Of a stretch of DNA of 64,000 nt, positions 48,901-58,903 are shown piece after piece. The notes beneath the pieces were generated by a model. It saw only the letters and a list, made by a program, of their open reading frames with translations. It was not told the origin of the DNA and ran no database searches. A program made the translations under genes and the position numbers. Within the stretch, counting starts at the first letter, position 1. Each line of letters starts with the position of its first letter. Origin of the DNA: Vanilla planifolia (lineage: Eukaryota; Streptophyta; Magnoliopsida; Asparagales; Orchidaceae); NCBI GenBank assembly GCA_023846275.1, contig CM043875.1:25710851-25774850 (forward strand). Direction: 5' to 3'.

Positions 48901-51900
48901 ACTTAAGCTAAACAACTACCTACAACAATATAGTTAGCCTCGACTATGGATGGTACAATAAAATTTTACTTATGACTAGCCCAAGAAATGAGTGAACCAT
49001 CAATTAGTTGACACATACTAGAAGTGCTCTTCTTATCAGTTTTGGATGATTCAAGAACAAAAATTTAAACAAAAATGTAAATTAATATTACCATTAAAGG
49101 ATCAAGCCAACGTTAACAATGCTAGCAATTTTATTAACATGTATATTGATCCAACAATTAAAATGACTATCACAAATTAAACAAGCAATTTTGTAATCAA
49201 TATTGTAACTAATAGATCAATTACCTAAAATCTAATAACTTGACCATAAAGCATGAGCAATACCATGTTTTAATTATGCGTTTTGTTCACACATCTTACT
49301 CATTCAATATCATACTTCAATCAAATAAGATTAAAAAACCAAAACATGTTTTAACTTAATCCAAGAACTCTTAAAATCCTTTTTCAATGTTGAAAGGTTC
49401 TCACATTGACAAAAAAACGAAGCTAAGGGTGAAAGTTAAGATTTTTATTTTTTTCACAAACCACAAGCTACTATTTAGCACATTATGTACTAAGAAAGCA
49501 CTCACTTAACAAGAATAATGTGCTATTAAGCACACATGCATGAGTATACCTATACATACACACAACCGCTCGTGCGCATTCGTATATAAAGAGATTGGGA
49601 GAGACAATAAAGAGAGAAATCATTAAAATGACATCGGAGCACAACAAAACACATCTTTCAAAAAGCAAGAGATGGACACCAAGGAATAAACAAAAAGAAA
49701 TATATTATAATAATCTCAGAAAAAAAAGTTATGAAAATAAACAAATACAAAGGATAAGGGAGTGCAAAATTTATAATAGCATTAAATATTTAACCATATA
49801 TGAAATAAAAACATGTTACAAAATGGAAATGGTTAAAAGCCCCTTAGATCCTACGGAAAAAAGGTTTTGAAATGGCAAAAATAATGAGGATGGAAGACCA
49901 AAAAATGGTCTGCAGAGATGTGCTGAATAATAGGAGGAGAGGATAAAAGAGTTAAACATTAAAATGAGATGCATACAACATGATCTTGAATGGTTAAAGA
50001 GCAGAAATTTTTAAAAGGAAAACATAAATTAATCTAACCATGAAAGTGGCATGCCAACATTATTAATAACACTAGCAATTTTATTAACATGTAAATTGAT
50101 CTAATGCTTACAATGGCAAGCATATAACACAATTTGAACAAGTAATTTTGCAATCAATATTGAAACTGATTGAGCAATTACCTAAAATCTAAAAAATGAG
50201 CATAAAGCAAAAGCAATACTACATTTTAATTGTACATTTCATTCATGCACCTTAATTATTCAATATCATACTTTAATCACACAAGAATAAAAAACCAAAA
50301 CATAGTTTTATCTTAATCCAAGAAATCTTAAAAACCTTTCTCAATGTTGAAAAGAAAAGGTTAATGGTTCTCACGTTGACAAAAAAACAAAGAAGCTAAA
50401 GGTAAAAGTTAGGATTTTTATTTTTTCAGCATCCTTAAGCTACTAAGGCTGTTTGATACATTATGTACTAAGAAACCACTCACTTAATAAGAATAAAGTA
50501 CTACTATATGCATGCATGAGTATAGCCATGCACACACACACACACATGTATATAGAGAAATTCAAAGAGAAAAGAGGAGAGAAAAATTGACATGGAAGCA
50601 CAACAAAACACAACTTTCAAAAAAAAATCAAGAGATGGATGCCGTGGAATAAACAAAAAAATTATATCATAAAAAACTCTGCAAAAAATATTAAGAAAAT
50701 AAACAAAGGTTAAGGGAATGCAAACTTTATAGTAGCATTAAACAACTAACCATAGATGACATAAGAAACACATGTTACAAAATGGAAATGATTAAAAGCC
50801 CCTATCCCCCATAAAGAGGCTTTTGAAATGGCAAAATAATGAGGATAGAAATCAAAAAATGCTCTACAATCAAAAGAGAGAAAGGAGAAGGGCAAATAAG
50901 CTTCTCAAGTGGCCAATGTTTAAGGCAAGAAATGAAGCAACCTTGATCCAAAATGGAGGAATGATGTGAAGTAGAGTCATTGAAGGCAAATCATAGAAGC
51001 ACGTAATGAGCTTGAGAAAAATAAAACCTAAAGCCCTTTTTCCACTTTCTTAGACATGAGACTGAATTAAACAAATAAATTTTTCACCATGTCCATGCAA
51101 ATTTATGTGAGACCATTTCCTAGATGTGCCTACATTTACCATGTAAGTGTACATTTATGACATTGTGATATGTCTAATACAGTATCCTCATGTTTCGCAA
51201 CAAGTACAAGTTCTTAAAAATGCCTAAAATGGCATGGAAAGGCAAGCTAAGGTGAGCATACTTCCTCGAATGTACATATTAAGTAAAAATGCCTTGCACA
51301 AAATAAGAAATAGTATTTTTTGGCTTGTGAATTTAAGATGTCCACAAAGATAATAGAAGGAATGTGCCTGACACAAATGGTACATTTGGGAGGTTTTCGA
51401 GATAACACAATGAATATAATTGGCAAAATCAAGCTCATAAGTAGATACCTAAAACTTACAAATTGCAATTATTGATGAAAAAGAATGGTTATTCTTCAGT
51501 TAAATATGCAAGGATTGGGCCTAGATGTGCAAAAAAAAACTTTTTGAAGATACATTATTAACAAGCCATTATTTTAACCCAAGTGAAAGAATTAGCCTTG
51601 AATGACAATTATTTGAAATAAAAAGAAAATAGTAACTCTAAGCATCATATAGGAGCTATGATAATGATCATGCAGGAAAACAAGGTGATAATTGATAATG
51701 TGATTTATACAAACACGATACTTCTCACTAGGCAGCAAAAGAAATTTCATAACACTAAATTGTTTCATGCTTCACAAGGGTAAAAAGACAATTCTCCCCA
51801 CAAATATAGCTCATCTACTACAAAACTACTATAAGTCTGCCATGATACAATTAATGAGGTTTCTTTTTTGGTCATTTTAACTACCATTTATATGGTCTAG

Positions 51901-54316
51901 CTTTCATTTTCCATTAAAAGATGTCACTGTTCCAAAATTATAAATATGTAGCAGCATTCAAGAAATCATTTAGAGGCTTTCTTCTAATTTTAACTAAATA
52001 CAACAATCCCCTCAAATGGCAATATTTCAACTTCCTGACTTTTTGCAAAACCCACATTATTGATAGAGAACAAAAGATGAAAGTAAGAAAATTTGAGATT
52101 AAATAATGGAAGGTAAAACAATAAGAAAAGATAACACGTTGCCCAATCCCTAGATTGTTGAAGAAAATGACATACCAATTATCCAAAGATTGATCTAAGA
52201 TGCCAAGAAATTTTCTTCATTCAACTAATCATCCTCAAGTATTGCACCATGACCTCTCAGAAACAAAGGAAAGAGAACCCTAATAATCCCTAGGGAATTA
52301 GAAGGACAATAAAGCTCATACAATTACAAAAACTAGCTTAATGTAATTGAATTGCACTCACTAGCATGCTAGTAGACTCCAAACACAAACCAAACAACAA
52401 TAACTTCATAAATGATCCATTAAGACTCAAAAAAAAACCAAGGGTAAATCTTAGGAATAACATATTCAACCTTTGTCATTGATCACTGTTTTGCCTCGAC
52501 TATGCTGCAAGAAATCCGCATGTTCCACAATCATTAGACAATACATTCCATCAATCACTAACATCAACTCCTCTTAGTACCAAAAGGACATTGCTGCAAA
52601 TTTAACTACCCCACTCCATTAGCATGTTTCAATATTTGTAACTCGCATATCATTATAGCAATTATGTCTCAATAACAACAACAGTCCTTAAGTCCATTAA
52701 GTAGGGCAAACTACCTAAATCATCTTATGCCATTAAGCTATGTTTATTAACAATCCTTTGTTAATATCCAAGCACATCAAGTCGTTTTCAATTCTCTTTT
52801 CATATCTTATTTCACTCTTCCTTTTTTAACAAAACAATTGTAATAGCTTGTTTCTCCTAATACGAATATTTGCCACCCCATAATATAAGATATTCTCATA
52901 GAGCTTAATAAAAAAAGTTCACAACTAAGAGATTCTCCCAACGTTTATCCTCGATCAACATTGTATAAACCTTCTATTGTACACACATATGTTTAATTAG
53001 AATCTTTCTAAAACAATTACCCCTTCATCTCAATATCCTCATCCCTATTAAATCTATTTTTTTAGTATCTTTAAACCTCACAGCAAAGGTATAGTCCCTA
53101 TGGTCAAATTTTCAAAAAATAATCCAAATTAACTTTGGGACACATTTTCTCATATCATAATTCATGCTTTATCATTCTCTTTCACAATTTCAAATTATAT
53201 CTAAGCAACTTAATTCTCCTATATACATCCCCTTTATCTTTCTAAAAAACGAAGCCAACTTTCACATCTAGTATGAATATTGATTAATCAATACATGCCC
53301 AAGGATCAACCATAGATTATTTCAGTTATTCCCTTTCTCCATTTTTTTAAGCTTGCCCATAGGTTTTTAACTACAAAATCTTAAAACAAGAACCTTCTTT
53401 CCTATTTCAAAATAAATGAAGGAGAATTTTGGCATTGAAGGTTTCTTCAAGAATATAAATTACTCTAGTTTCTAAAACATCAATCAACCCTAAATTTCTT
53501 GAAATTCAAAAAATTTCGTCCATACGTGAAAACCCACGATGAAATTGGAGCTTGCTGAAAAATTTCATGTTCAAGTAGATAACACCTTATTTTCTTGCAC
53601 TAAAACTTTTTATTAAACCACGGATGTATAGTTTCTGTAGTCAAATTTTCAACTTAAATTCAAATTTATTTTGGGATGTACGATCTCATATCATAATTTA
53701 AAATCAAGCACTCTCTTCCAAAGTTTCAAATTATAGCTTAACAATTTAATTCTGCCATAATTAGAACAAATCTGAATATTCACCTTATTTTTGCACAAAA
53801 AAATAGAATTTCCACACAGTAAACGGGAAATAATCAATCAATAAATGCCACCACATCAACCATAGATCACCTCAGTTATTCCCTTTCTACGTTTTCCAGC
53901 TTTGCACACGGGGTTTTAACTTCAAAACCATAACACAATAACCTTCTTTCCCGTTTGAAAAAGGAGATCAAAGATTTTGAGCTCCAAAAATACAAACTTT
54001 TCTCATTTCTAAAGCATTAGATCAACCCTACTTTTTTTAAATCCTAAACATCAGTTTCCCACATGAGGAAACCATATATTAATTTGGAATTCTTTGAAAA
54101 ATAGCCACCATAAGAGAAAGAGGAGCGTCACTTTGAAATGAATCCCAACTATTTTAACAAAATTAGTGAATTAGGCATATCCAAGCGGCAAACGGTAGCA
54201 CCAAGGGATGCAAAAGCAAAGGAAAGAAGGGTTACCTTGAGAGCTTCGCCTCCATGAAGCAGCAGCGAGACGAAGAGATGAAAAAGGAAGATATTTTTCG
54301 TGGTCGCTCCCCGCAT
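39843..54316 (-). CDS. Secretory-pathway C2H2 zinc-finger protein with C-terminal membrane anchor
   Basis: Nine exons on the - strand (54316-54236, 43102-43077, 42602-42518, 42428-42219, 41419-41300, 40900-40843, 40763-40690, 40068-39980, 39912-39843) join to 813 nt: 270 residues and a stop, with every phase matching. Residues 1-24 are a signal peptide (NIFLFHLFVSLLL). HCSRERSRAAWKAIEE leads to a single finger at 107-128 (C-x2-C-x12-H-x4-H). A cysteine-rich stretch follows (CLADLCGALHCD, KCNPAAAARN, DSCFP, FCDAHTC). One membrane span lies at about 222-244, then a basic tail ending in KPGFKTKPS. Known: a conserved plant family annotated only as C2H2 zinc-finger protein. Inferred: type I membrane protein with the finger outside the cytosol, so unlikely to be a transcription factor. 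Confidence 0.87.
39980..40068 (-). CDS. Zinc-finger gene exon 8: transmembrane span
   Basis: 29 codons and 2 nt: KELSLFYLAVCILVLMLLPL then FYVVAFLHQ. Acceptor taatgtag, donor CAAAG|gtttgt. This is the single membrane anchor. The first part of the exon with its acceptor is duplicated 69 bp upstream in the intron. Confidence 0.87.
40031..40143 (-). repeat. Partial tandem duplication of the membrane-span exon (69-bp offset)
   Basis: 40031-40074 and 40100-40143 match at about nine in ten bases. Each carries a TAG acceptor and the codons for K-E-x-S-x-F-Y-L-A-V-C-I. The intact exon is the downstream one. Use of the upstream acceptor keeps frame for 22 codons and then meets TAG, which is the acceptor of the real exon. 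Confidence 0.88.
40690..40763 (-). CDS. Zinc-finger gene exon 7
   Basis: Completes a Glu codon, then FFLHQFCDAHTCSRGKKPFS and RGRK; acceptor tgattgcag, donor AGAAAG|gtaatg. Confidence 0.88.
40843..40900 (-). CDS. Zinc-finger gene exon 6
   Basis: SLADSCFPLDNDKSASRLH plus one nt; acceptor ctggttgcag, donor CTTCATG|gtacac. A second AG lies 10 nt inside (ccttgcag), but its use would shift the frame. Confidence 0.87.
41300..41419 (-). CDS. Zinc-finger gene exon 5: cysteine-rich
   Basis: 40 codons, SQSRCLADLCGALHCDF and KCNPAAAARNRHLCE; acceptor cttgtgcag, donor TGTGAG|gtcatt. Five cysteines in 40 residues suggest disulphides or metal binding in an oxidising compartment. Confidence 0.9.
41487..41506. 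repeat. Homopolymer A run in an intron of the zinc-finger gene
   Basis: About 19 As followed by gaaaaac, upstream of exon 5 in gene sense (poly-T on the transcribed strand). Confidence 0.85.
42219..42428 (-). CDS. Zinc-finger gene exon 4: C2H2 finger
   Basis: 70 codons from YLMPFVNEEEYQLP through WRCGFCKKSF and DQHFENRHQNLLNN; acceptor atattgcag, donor AATAAT|gtacag. Carries the whole C-x2-C-x12-H-x4-H finger and the conserved CRLHPDND before it. Confidence 0.9.
42518..42602 (-). CDS. Zinc-finger gene exon 3
   Basis: TLKQEAGRRYEVHCSRERSR then AAWKAIEE; acceptor tagttcag, donor GAGGAG|gtgagt. The HCSRERSRAAW block is a hallmark of this family. Confidence 0.85.
43077..43102 (-). CDS. Zinc-finger gene exon 2: 26-nt microexon
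   Basis: Reads ELEEAVAS plus two nt of an Arg codon. Acceptor gtctctttag; donor CATCAAG|gtgcta is weak. It is needed to give phase to the next exon. A slightly different exon at this place is possible. Confidence 0.62.
43905..44155 (+). mobile_element. LINE (L1-type) reverse transcriptase scrap with A-rich tail
   Basis: The + strand from about 43920 reads GFRQGCPLSPYLFIICSK, the strongly conserved RT block of plant L1 elements (usually GLRQGCPLSPYLF). No other RT block is present. At 44137-44155 there is cataaaaaaaaaaaaagaaa, a plausible poly-A tail, so this may be an internally deleted 3' fragment. It is antisense to the host gene. Confidence 0.65.
45544..48549 (-). repeat. Copia LTR, second copy (3.0 kb)
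   Basis: TG...CA on the - strand, beginning TGAGTTGTTATGAGTTG after TTAGGGGGAG and ending ...CATTTTATATCA, with the same 22413-side flank beyond. It can carry a promoter and polyadenylation site within the host intron, but no TATA box stood out. Confidence 0.8.
48550..48560 (-). other. Polypurine tract in the copied copia block
   Basis: TTAGGGGGAGT on the - strand directly before the LTR start; cleaner than its homologue near 25437. Confidence 0.75.
48621..48960 (-). pseudogene. Copia RNase H remnant, second copy
   Basis: Reads ILVFCDNASMICLSKNHIQH, SDIKHIEIIYHFIREFVEKK, YIQLSYVSSSDQLVDIFIRP. This copy keeps the EFVEKKYIQLSYVSS part deleted at 25.6 kb, so it cannot be a copy of the present-day 22-26 kb locus without later change there. 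Upstream (48900-49040) the frame is broken. Confidence 0.85.
50521..50546. repeat. (CA)n run
   Basis: A short CA microsatellite in the second unit of the tandem duplication. The first unit has only short CA/TA words at the same place (49545-49565). Confidence 0.8.
50896..53059. other. Intron 1 interior, nothing recognised
   Basis: AT-rich DNA of the zinc-finger gene's first intron. Overlapping ORFs at 51921-52186 on both strands are not credible as genes. Confidence 0.5.
53060..54115. repeat. Tandem duplication, about 545-bp units, beside exon 1
   Basis: Units at about 53060-53605 and 53606-54115 share gtatagt-c--t-gtcaaattttcaa, tctcatatcataatt, tcaaccatagat-a-ctcagttattccctttct and accttctttcc in the same order at an offset of 537-551 bp. 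Identity is moderate, so the event is old. The right unit ends about 120 bp from the exon 1 donor. Confidence 0.78.
54236..54316 (-). CDS. Zinc-finger gene exon 1: start and signal peptide
   Basis: 27 codons, MRGATTKNIFLFHLFVSLLL then HGGEALK, donor CTCAAG|gtaacc. It sits in a GC-richer island with CT-rich leader sequence upstream, as expected of a plant transcription start. The hydrophobic core is ideal for a signal peptide. The join to the next exon keeps codon phase. An additional exon between the two cannot be excluded. Confidence 0.75.
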
Positions 54317-54421
54317 CGCGGAGAGAGAGAATGGGTTGAATCCTCAGAGAGAGAAAAGAAGGCGCGGCCTATCGCGGCTTATGAAAAAAAACACAGAAAA
54401 TGATAGCTACCATATACATAC

Positions 54422-54473
<52 letters not shown>

Positions 54474-54480
54474 AATTAAA
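54317..54480 (-). promoter_or_regulatory. 5' leader and proximal promoter of the zinc-finger gene
   Basis: The leader just before the ATG is CT-rich (CCCATTCTCTCTCTCCGCG). A GC-rich patch (CCGCGATAGGCCGCGCC) follows upstream and then an (AT)n run at 54424-54470. No separate TATA box stands out; the (AT)n run is about 110-155 bp upstream of the ATG, at promoter distance. The transcription start is not determined. Confidence 0.5.
54424..54470. repeat. (AT)n microsatellite in the proximal promoter
   Basis: About 23 AT units without interruption. Confidence 0.95.
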
Positions 54481-56776
54481 TACATCTTTATATTCAAGTT
54501 ATAACTTAAAGAATATATTATTCTAGCAAGATCATACAAGTGGTACAATATAATTAGTGAAATAATAATATATACAAATAACTTTAAAATACTTACATAT
54601 CATGAACTTTATTAATCAACACAATGCATGTAATTTTGTTATATATACACAATATAAGAAAATATGAATTTCACTTCTTAATATTGGCACTATGCAATTG
54701 AACATACTATTCTATTTTTTGATGTATCTAATATTTTATCTATAATTTATATTTTTTTATCTATAATTTATACTTTTATAAGAAAATTATATTTCTAATA
54801 TTAAAATAATTTAGTATGTACTAAATTCAAAACTAATATATTAAATATAGATAATTCATATGATTATTATTCATTATTTAATAATAGTCATTTTATCTTT
54901 TATAATGATGTTAGTATCTAACATATACTTATATTATCAATGAGTACTAGAAAACAATTGCAATTATCATTTTTCTTTTCTTATGACTTAATAAGATTAA
55001 GCATAATCAACTTATCTTAACTAAATAACAAGGAGAAGAAAAATAGTTGGACTTTTATAACTATTACATAAGAAAGAAGACTTCTCTTAGTTTATCACTC
55101 TTCACCTATCTTAACTCTTACTCTCACCACACAAACTTCACTATCCTAATTAACGGGTCATACTCTTTCCACATAAAGTCTAACATACAATAAAGAATTA
55201 TGTTATACTTTATTTCATTTATAGTAGAGGTTGTCATTGTAATAATCATCTTTCAATTTTCAATAACTATGGATTTTTAATATAAATTTGTCATATTTTG
55301 TTTTATCCTATTTTATATATATATTATTATTTTTTACACAATTACAAATTTTATTGACCCAAGGATGTAATACTTTATAGATAATTTTAACTTCAATTTT
55401 TTTTTTTTTTCTTGACAAAAAATTTTGAAATTTTTTTGCTAATATCAAATCATATTTGTTTTTCAGATTATTGCAATAATATCTCTAATTTAGCTTCTTG
55501 TAACTACTTTTTAAAAAATTTGTAAATAATCTTAATTTTTGCCTAATTTCTTTTATTATCAAAACTTTTTGAAGTAATGCAATGATTCCTTAATTAAAGA
55601 GAATTTGGGAAAAAATTCATAATAATCTCCTCCAATGTTGCAAACACTAAGCAAACTTCTTTAGATTCACAAAAACCCCAATAAAAATAACTTTTAAGAG
55701 ATATTATGACTCTTACATGCAATACTAACTAATATCACAAAAGCTAAGATTTAAAACATTATTATTAAAATTTTCTTGAGCAATTAATGGAACAAACATA
55801 GTGATAGAAGAAAATGCTTATGCAAGCAATAGAGTGCACTGAGAGGCCCAAGACAAATATTTGTGATAATTGATGGACCACATTAAGCAAATTGATCTTA
55901 ACAGTCTAAGAAAAACACAAGTAGTTCATGTAGTGCCTATGGATAGTCTAATAGTTGATTTCTTATTTTTATTATTTATATAATAATCTAACTACAAATC
56001 TATCCAAATGAGATATACAAAACTTGTGATCTAAGTTAAACAAGTCTCATAATATCACAAGATGCAAACTAGGCATATCAAATAAATATTATATTACTAA
56101 ATTGCATCGAATACAAATAAAAGCAAAATAACACAAAAATGGATGGTGAAGTTACACCAATAAGATTTGGTGTATTTGACTTGCAAAACAATATGGGATT
56201 ATTAAAGGTTATTTGCAACACTTTTGACGCCAGTATGCACATTTTAATCAAAAACTCAATTAATAGATTTTGGGTTATATCAAAATAATAATGCTAATAT
56301 TGAGAACATGTAAACTCTTTGTAACAAAAAAGAACAAAAATTTGACTCCCTTTTTTCGAAGCAGGCATATTTCTTGATTTTTAAACATGAAATCTATGAT
56401 ATTAGTATACTATGGTATTACATTAATATAATAATTTATTATAATATGTTGAAATAAAAAATAATATAATATATAACTCCCAAGATAGCTTAATAAATAA
56501 CTACTTCTCATAAATGTCATAATAGTTTACCTTTCTCAATATACCAAGTATTTGATTGGAAATGTAAATAAGGGCAAATAATGATCAAAAAAACAAATTT
56601 GAATATTAATCACATACATTTATGAAATAAAATGATAAATAAATACTAAAATTAAAATACATAAATATATCATAACATCAATAAAATAATGTTCCAACTA
56701 GTTTCATATATATTTTTTATATATAAACAACACATTATTATTTTGTCAAAATAAAGTTGGATAATGTGCTTAAAAT

Positions 56777-56780
<4 letters not shown>

Positions 56781-56821
<41 letters not shown>
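56781..56821. repeat. (AT)n microsatellite
   Basis: About 20 AT units. Confidence 0.95.
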
Positions 56822-56824
<3 letters not shown>

Positions 56825-58856
56825 TTATCTCTTCATTATTTGGGTCATAGTTTCTCTTAATATCATTATTATTATTCTACAGAATCTTATTTTACATTAT
56901 TTTTATTTTTATTTCTATTTCATATTATATCATCATCTTTAGATCTCTATTTATAAACATATTATATCTAATTAATAATTATATTATATCATATTATAAT
57001 TGCCAATCAAGTTTTTACATAAAATACTAGGGATGTTGGAGGCTTAGTTCATCAAGACCCATCATAAAATAAGGATGATTCTTGAGTATCACACTCACCT
57101 CCTTATATAATATCCTACACAATATATAAACAATGTAAGAAAAAGAGGTTTTCATTCCTTTATATCTTACATCATGTGCTAGGTTTTCATTCTTTTTTAT
57201 ATTATCAATAATGAATATTTTATTAAGAATGACTATATTTTATTTCTTCTTTTATTTATGCATAATATCATTTATGTATAACAATGAGACATAATAAGGA
57301 TTTTATAACTTATTACATTATATATTTTATCATTTATCATTTTTCTTTTCTAATTTCTTCCTCTTTTTCTATCCTCTTTTTGTGAGGAACCTCTCTCTCT
57401 ATATATATAATATCTTCATAACCTTTCAAAGATCCAATTTCAATTAAGTAGTTATCTAACTAACTTAACTTATTAATTATAATAATATATAATTATATTT
57501 TATATGCATTTTTTATCCCATATGATAAAGGATTTAGATATCTAATCATATTTCAAATATTATGTCATATACATATTTCATCTCATATAAATTAGATAAG
57601 ATATTTAGACATCTTATTCATGCACACATATTTATTCCTTCTAAATGATATTATTAAAATACCATACTGTATCTCATAATAATATTAAGTGAATAATTTA
57701 TGTTATGATACTTATGTTATTAATTTTATCTTTACTTAAAATGAACACTCTTTATTGCTTAAATTATCAATATAAGATTTATCTAACTAAAATCTCAATG
57801 ATGAACTTTGATCTATTCTTTCTTTTCTTTTCAATTCCTACATGATAAATTAGTTACATTTTAATTAATAATAATTCATTTCATATTTTTTATGTGTTTA
57901 CTTTATTTTATAATGTTAACCCTCTTTTGTTGTTTACTGTAGTACTCACTTGTCATATGTTCCTTTTGACGTACTATATGTGAGCATTTAAGATGTTCTC
58001 ATAAAGTGAACAATCAAGAACTTCCTTTATTGCATATGGTACATTGAAGAACAAGTATTATATGTTTCTTTCTTTAACACCAACCCACAAACCATATGCT
58101 TTCATTGATAACAAAAAAAAAAAAATACTTCATGAACCATATGTTTTTTAAAGTATCGTATATTCTCTCAAAACATTAAGTTGCAATACAGCGAATGGTT
58201 ATTTCTTTTGGTTGCACTCTTCTTTTAAAATAAGCATACAACATGTCAAATATTAATATATCATATATTTTTTTTCAAAACATTGGTTCTTATCTCTCCT
58301 AAACTTAATATATCTTATGTCGCATTTTAATCTACTATGCATTAAGTCTAAAAAGTTATTTTTGAAGTAAAACTACACTAATTTTCTTACAACTCTTATA
58401 AACAACTTTAACAAAACAAAACTCATTTTGTTTTTAACATCCTTATAACCCTTATATGAACAAATCCTCATAAAACTTGAAATTGTTAGGAAAATAATCT
58501 TGGATTGCATGCTAATGAAAATAACATAAGAAATAATTGAATGCAAGCTAAGAGTCTTACCTTATTCACTCGATAAGTTCCTAAACTTGATTTTCTCTAT
58601 AGTTCCTCCTATCTCCTTCCCCTCCAATGCCTTATTTTTGTGAAAAAAATAGTGTTGTTATTGTTGTTACAATAAGGTCTAGATGTTGGCAACTGTCCTT
58701 CTATTTAGAACTTTTACTTCTCTAAGAACCTTAAGATTTCCTTTCTCAATTGAAATTGCCAGTCATGCCAATCCAAAAACTATGCTTACCTTCTATTGCA
58801 AGCATATGCAAGAATACACTTTGGATTGGATAATTTTAAACTTGACTGTTCCTTCT

Positions 58857-58903
58857 CACACACACACACATACACACACACATAGATATATATATATATA
58901 TGA
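58857..58903. repeat. Compound (CA)n-(TA)n microsatellite
   Basis: CA units with one TA interruption, then a short TA run. Confidence 0.9.

Larger units (their letters stand above)
45207..49055 (-). mobile_element. Copied block of the copia element: partial RNase H, 3' LTR and outside flank
   Basis: Nearly colinear with 22057-25752 plus 26664-26730. On the - strand it runs: truncated RT/RNase H (from 49041), polypurine tract, complete 3.0-kb LTR (48549-45544), then about 340 bp of non-element flank. TTGGATGATTCAAG occurs at both borders (45193-45206 and 49042-49055). It has no second LTR and no primer site, so it is not a normal retrotransposon insertion. It lies in intron 1, in the same orientation as the host gene. 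Confidence 0.82.
45160..50895. repeat. Tandem duplication, about 0.95-kb units, first unit split by an insertion
   Basis: Unit 1 is 45160-45206 plus 49056-49950; unit 2 is about 49951-50895 (offset near 950 bp on the right side). Shared landmarks: gagatgca-acaaca, ctagcaattttattaacatg, caattacctaaaatct, aaaaccaaaacat, cacattatgtactaagaaa-cactcacttaa, gaaatggcaaaa-ataatgaggat. Unit 2 shows the sequence without the insertion. Confidence 0.82.
43103..54235 (-). other. 11.1-kb intron 1 of the zinc-finger gene
   Basis: Bounded by CTCAAG|gtaacc and ctctttag|GAG. In + order it contains a LINE RT scrap (43.9 kb), the copied copia block (45207-49055) inside the first unit of a 0.95-kb tandem duplication, the second unit (to about 50895), 2 kb of anonymous AT-rich DNA, and a tandem duplication of about 545-bp units next to exon 1. 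An undetected exon cannot be excluded. Confidence 0.7.
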
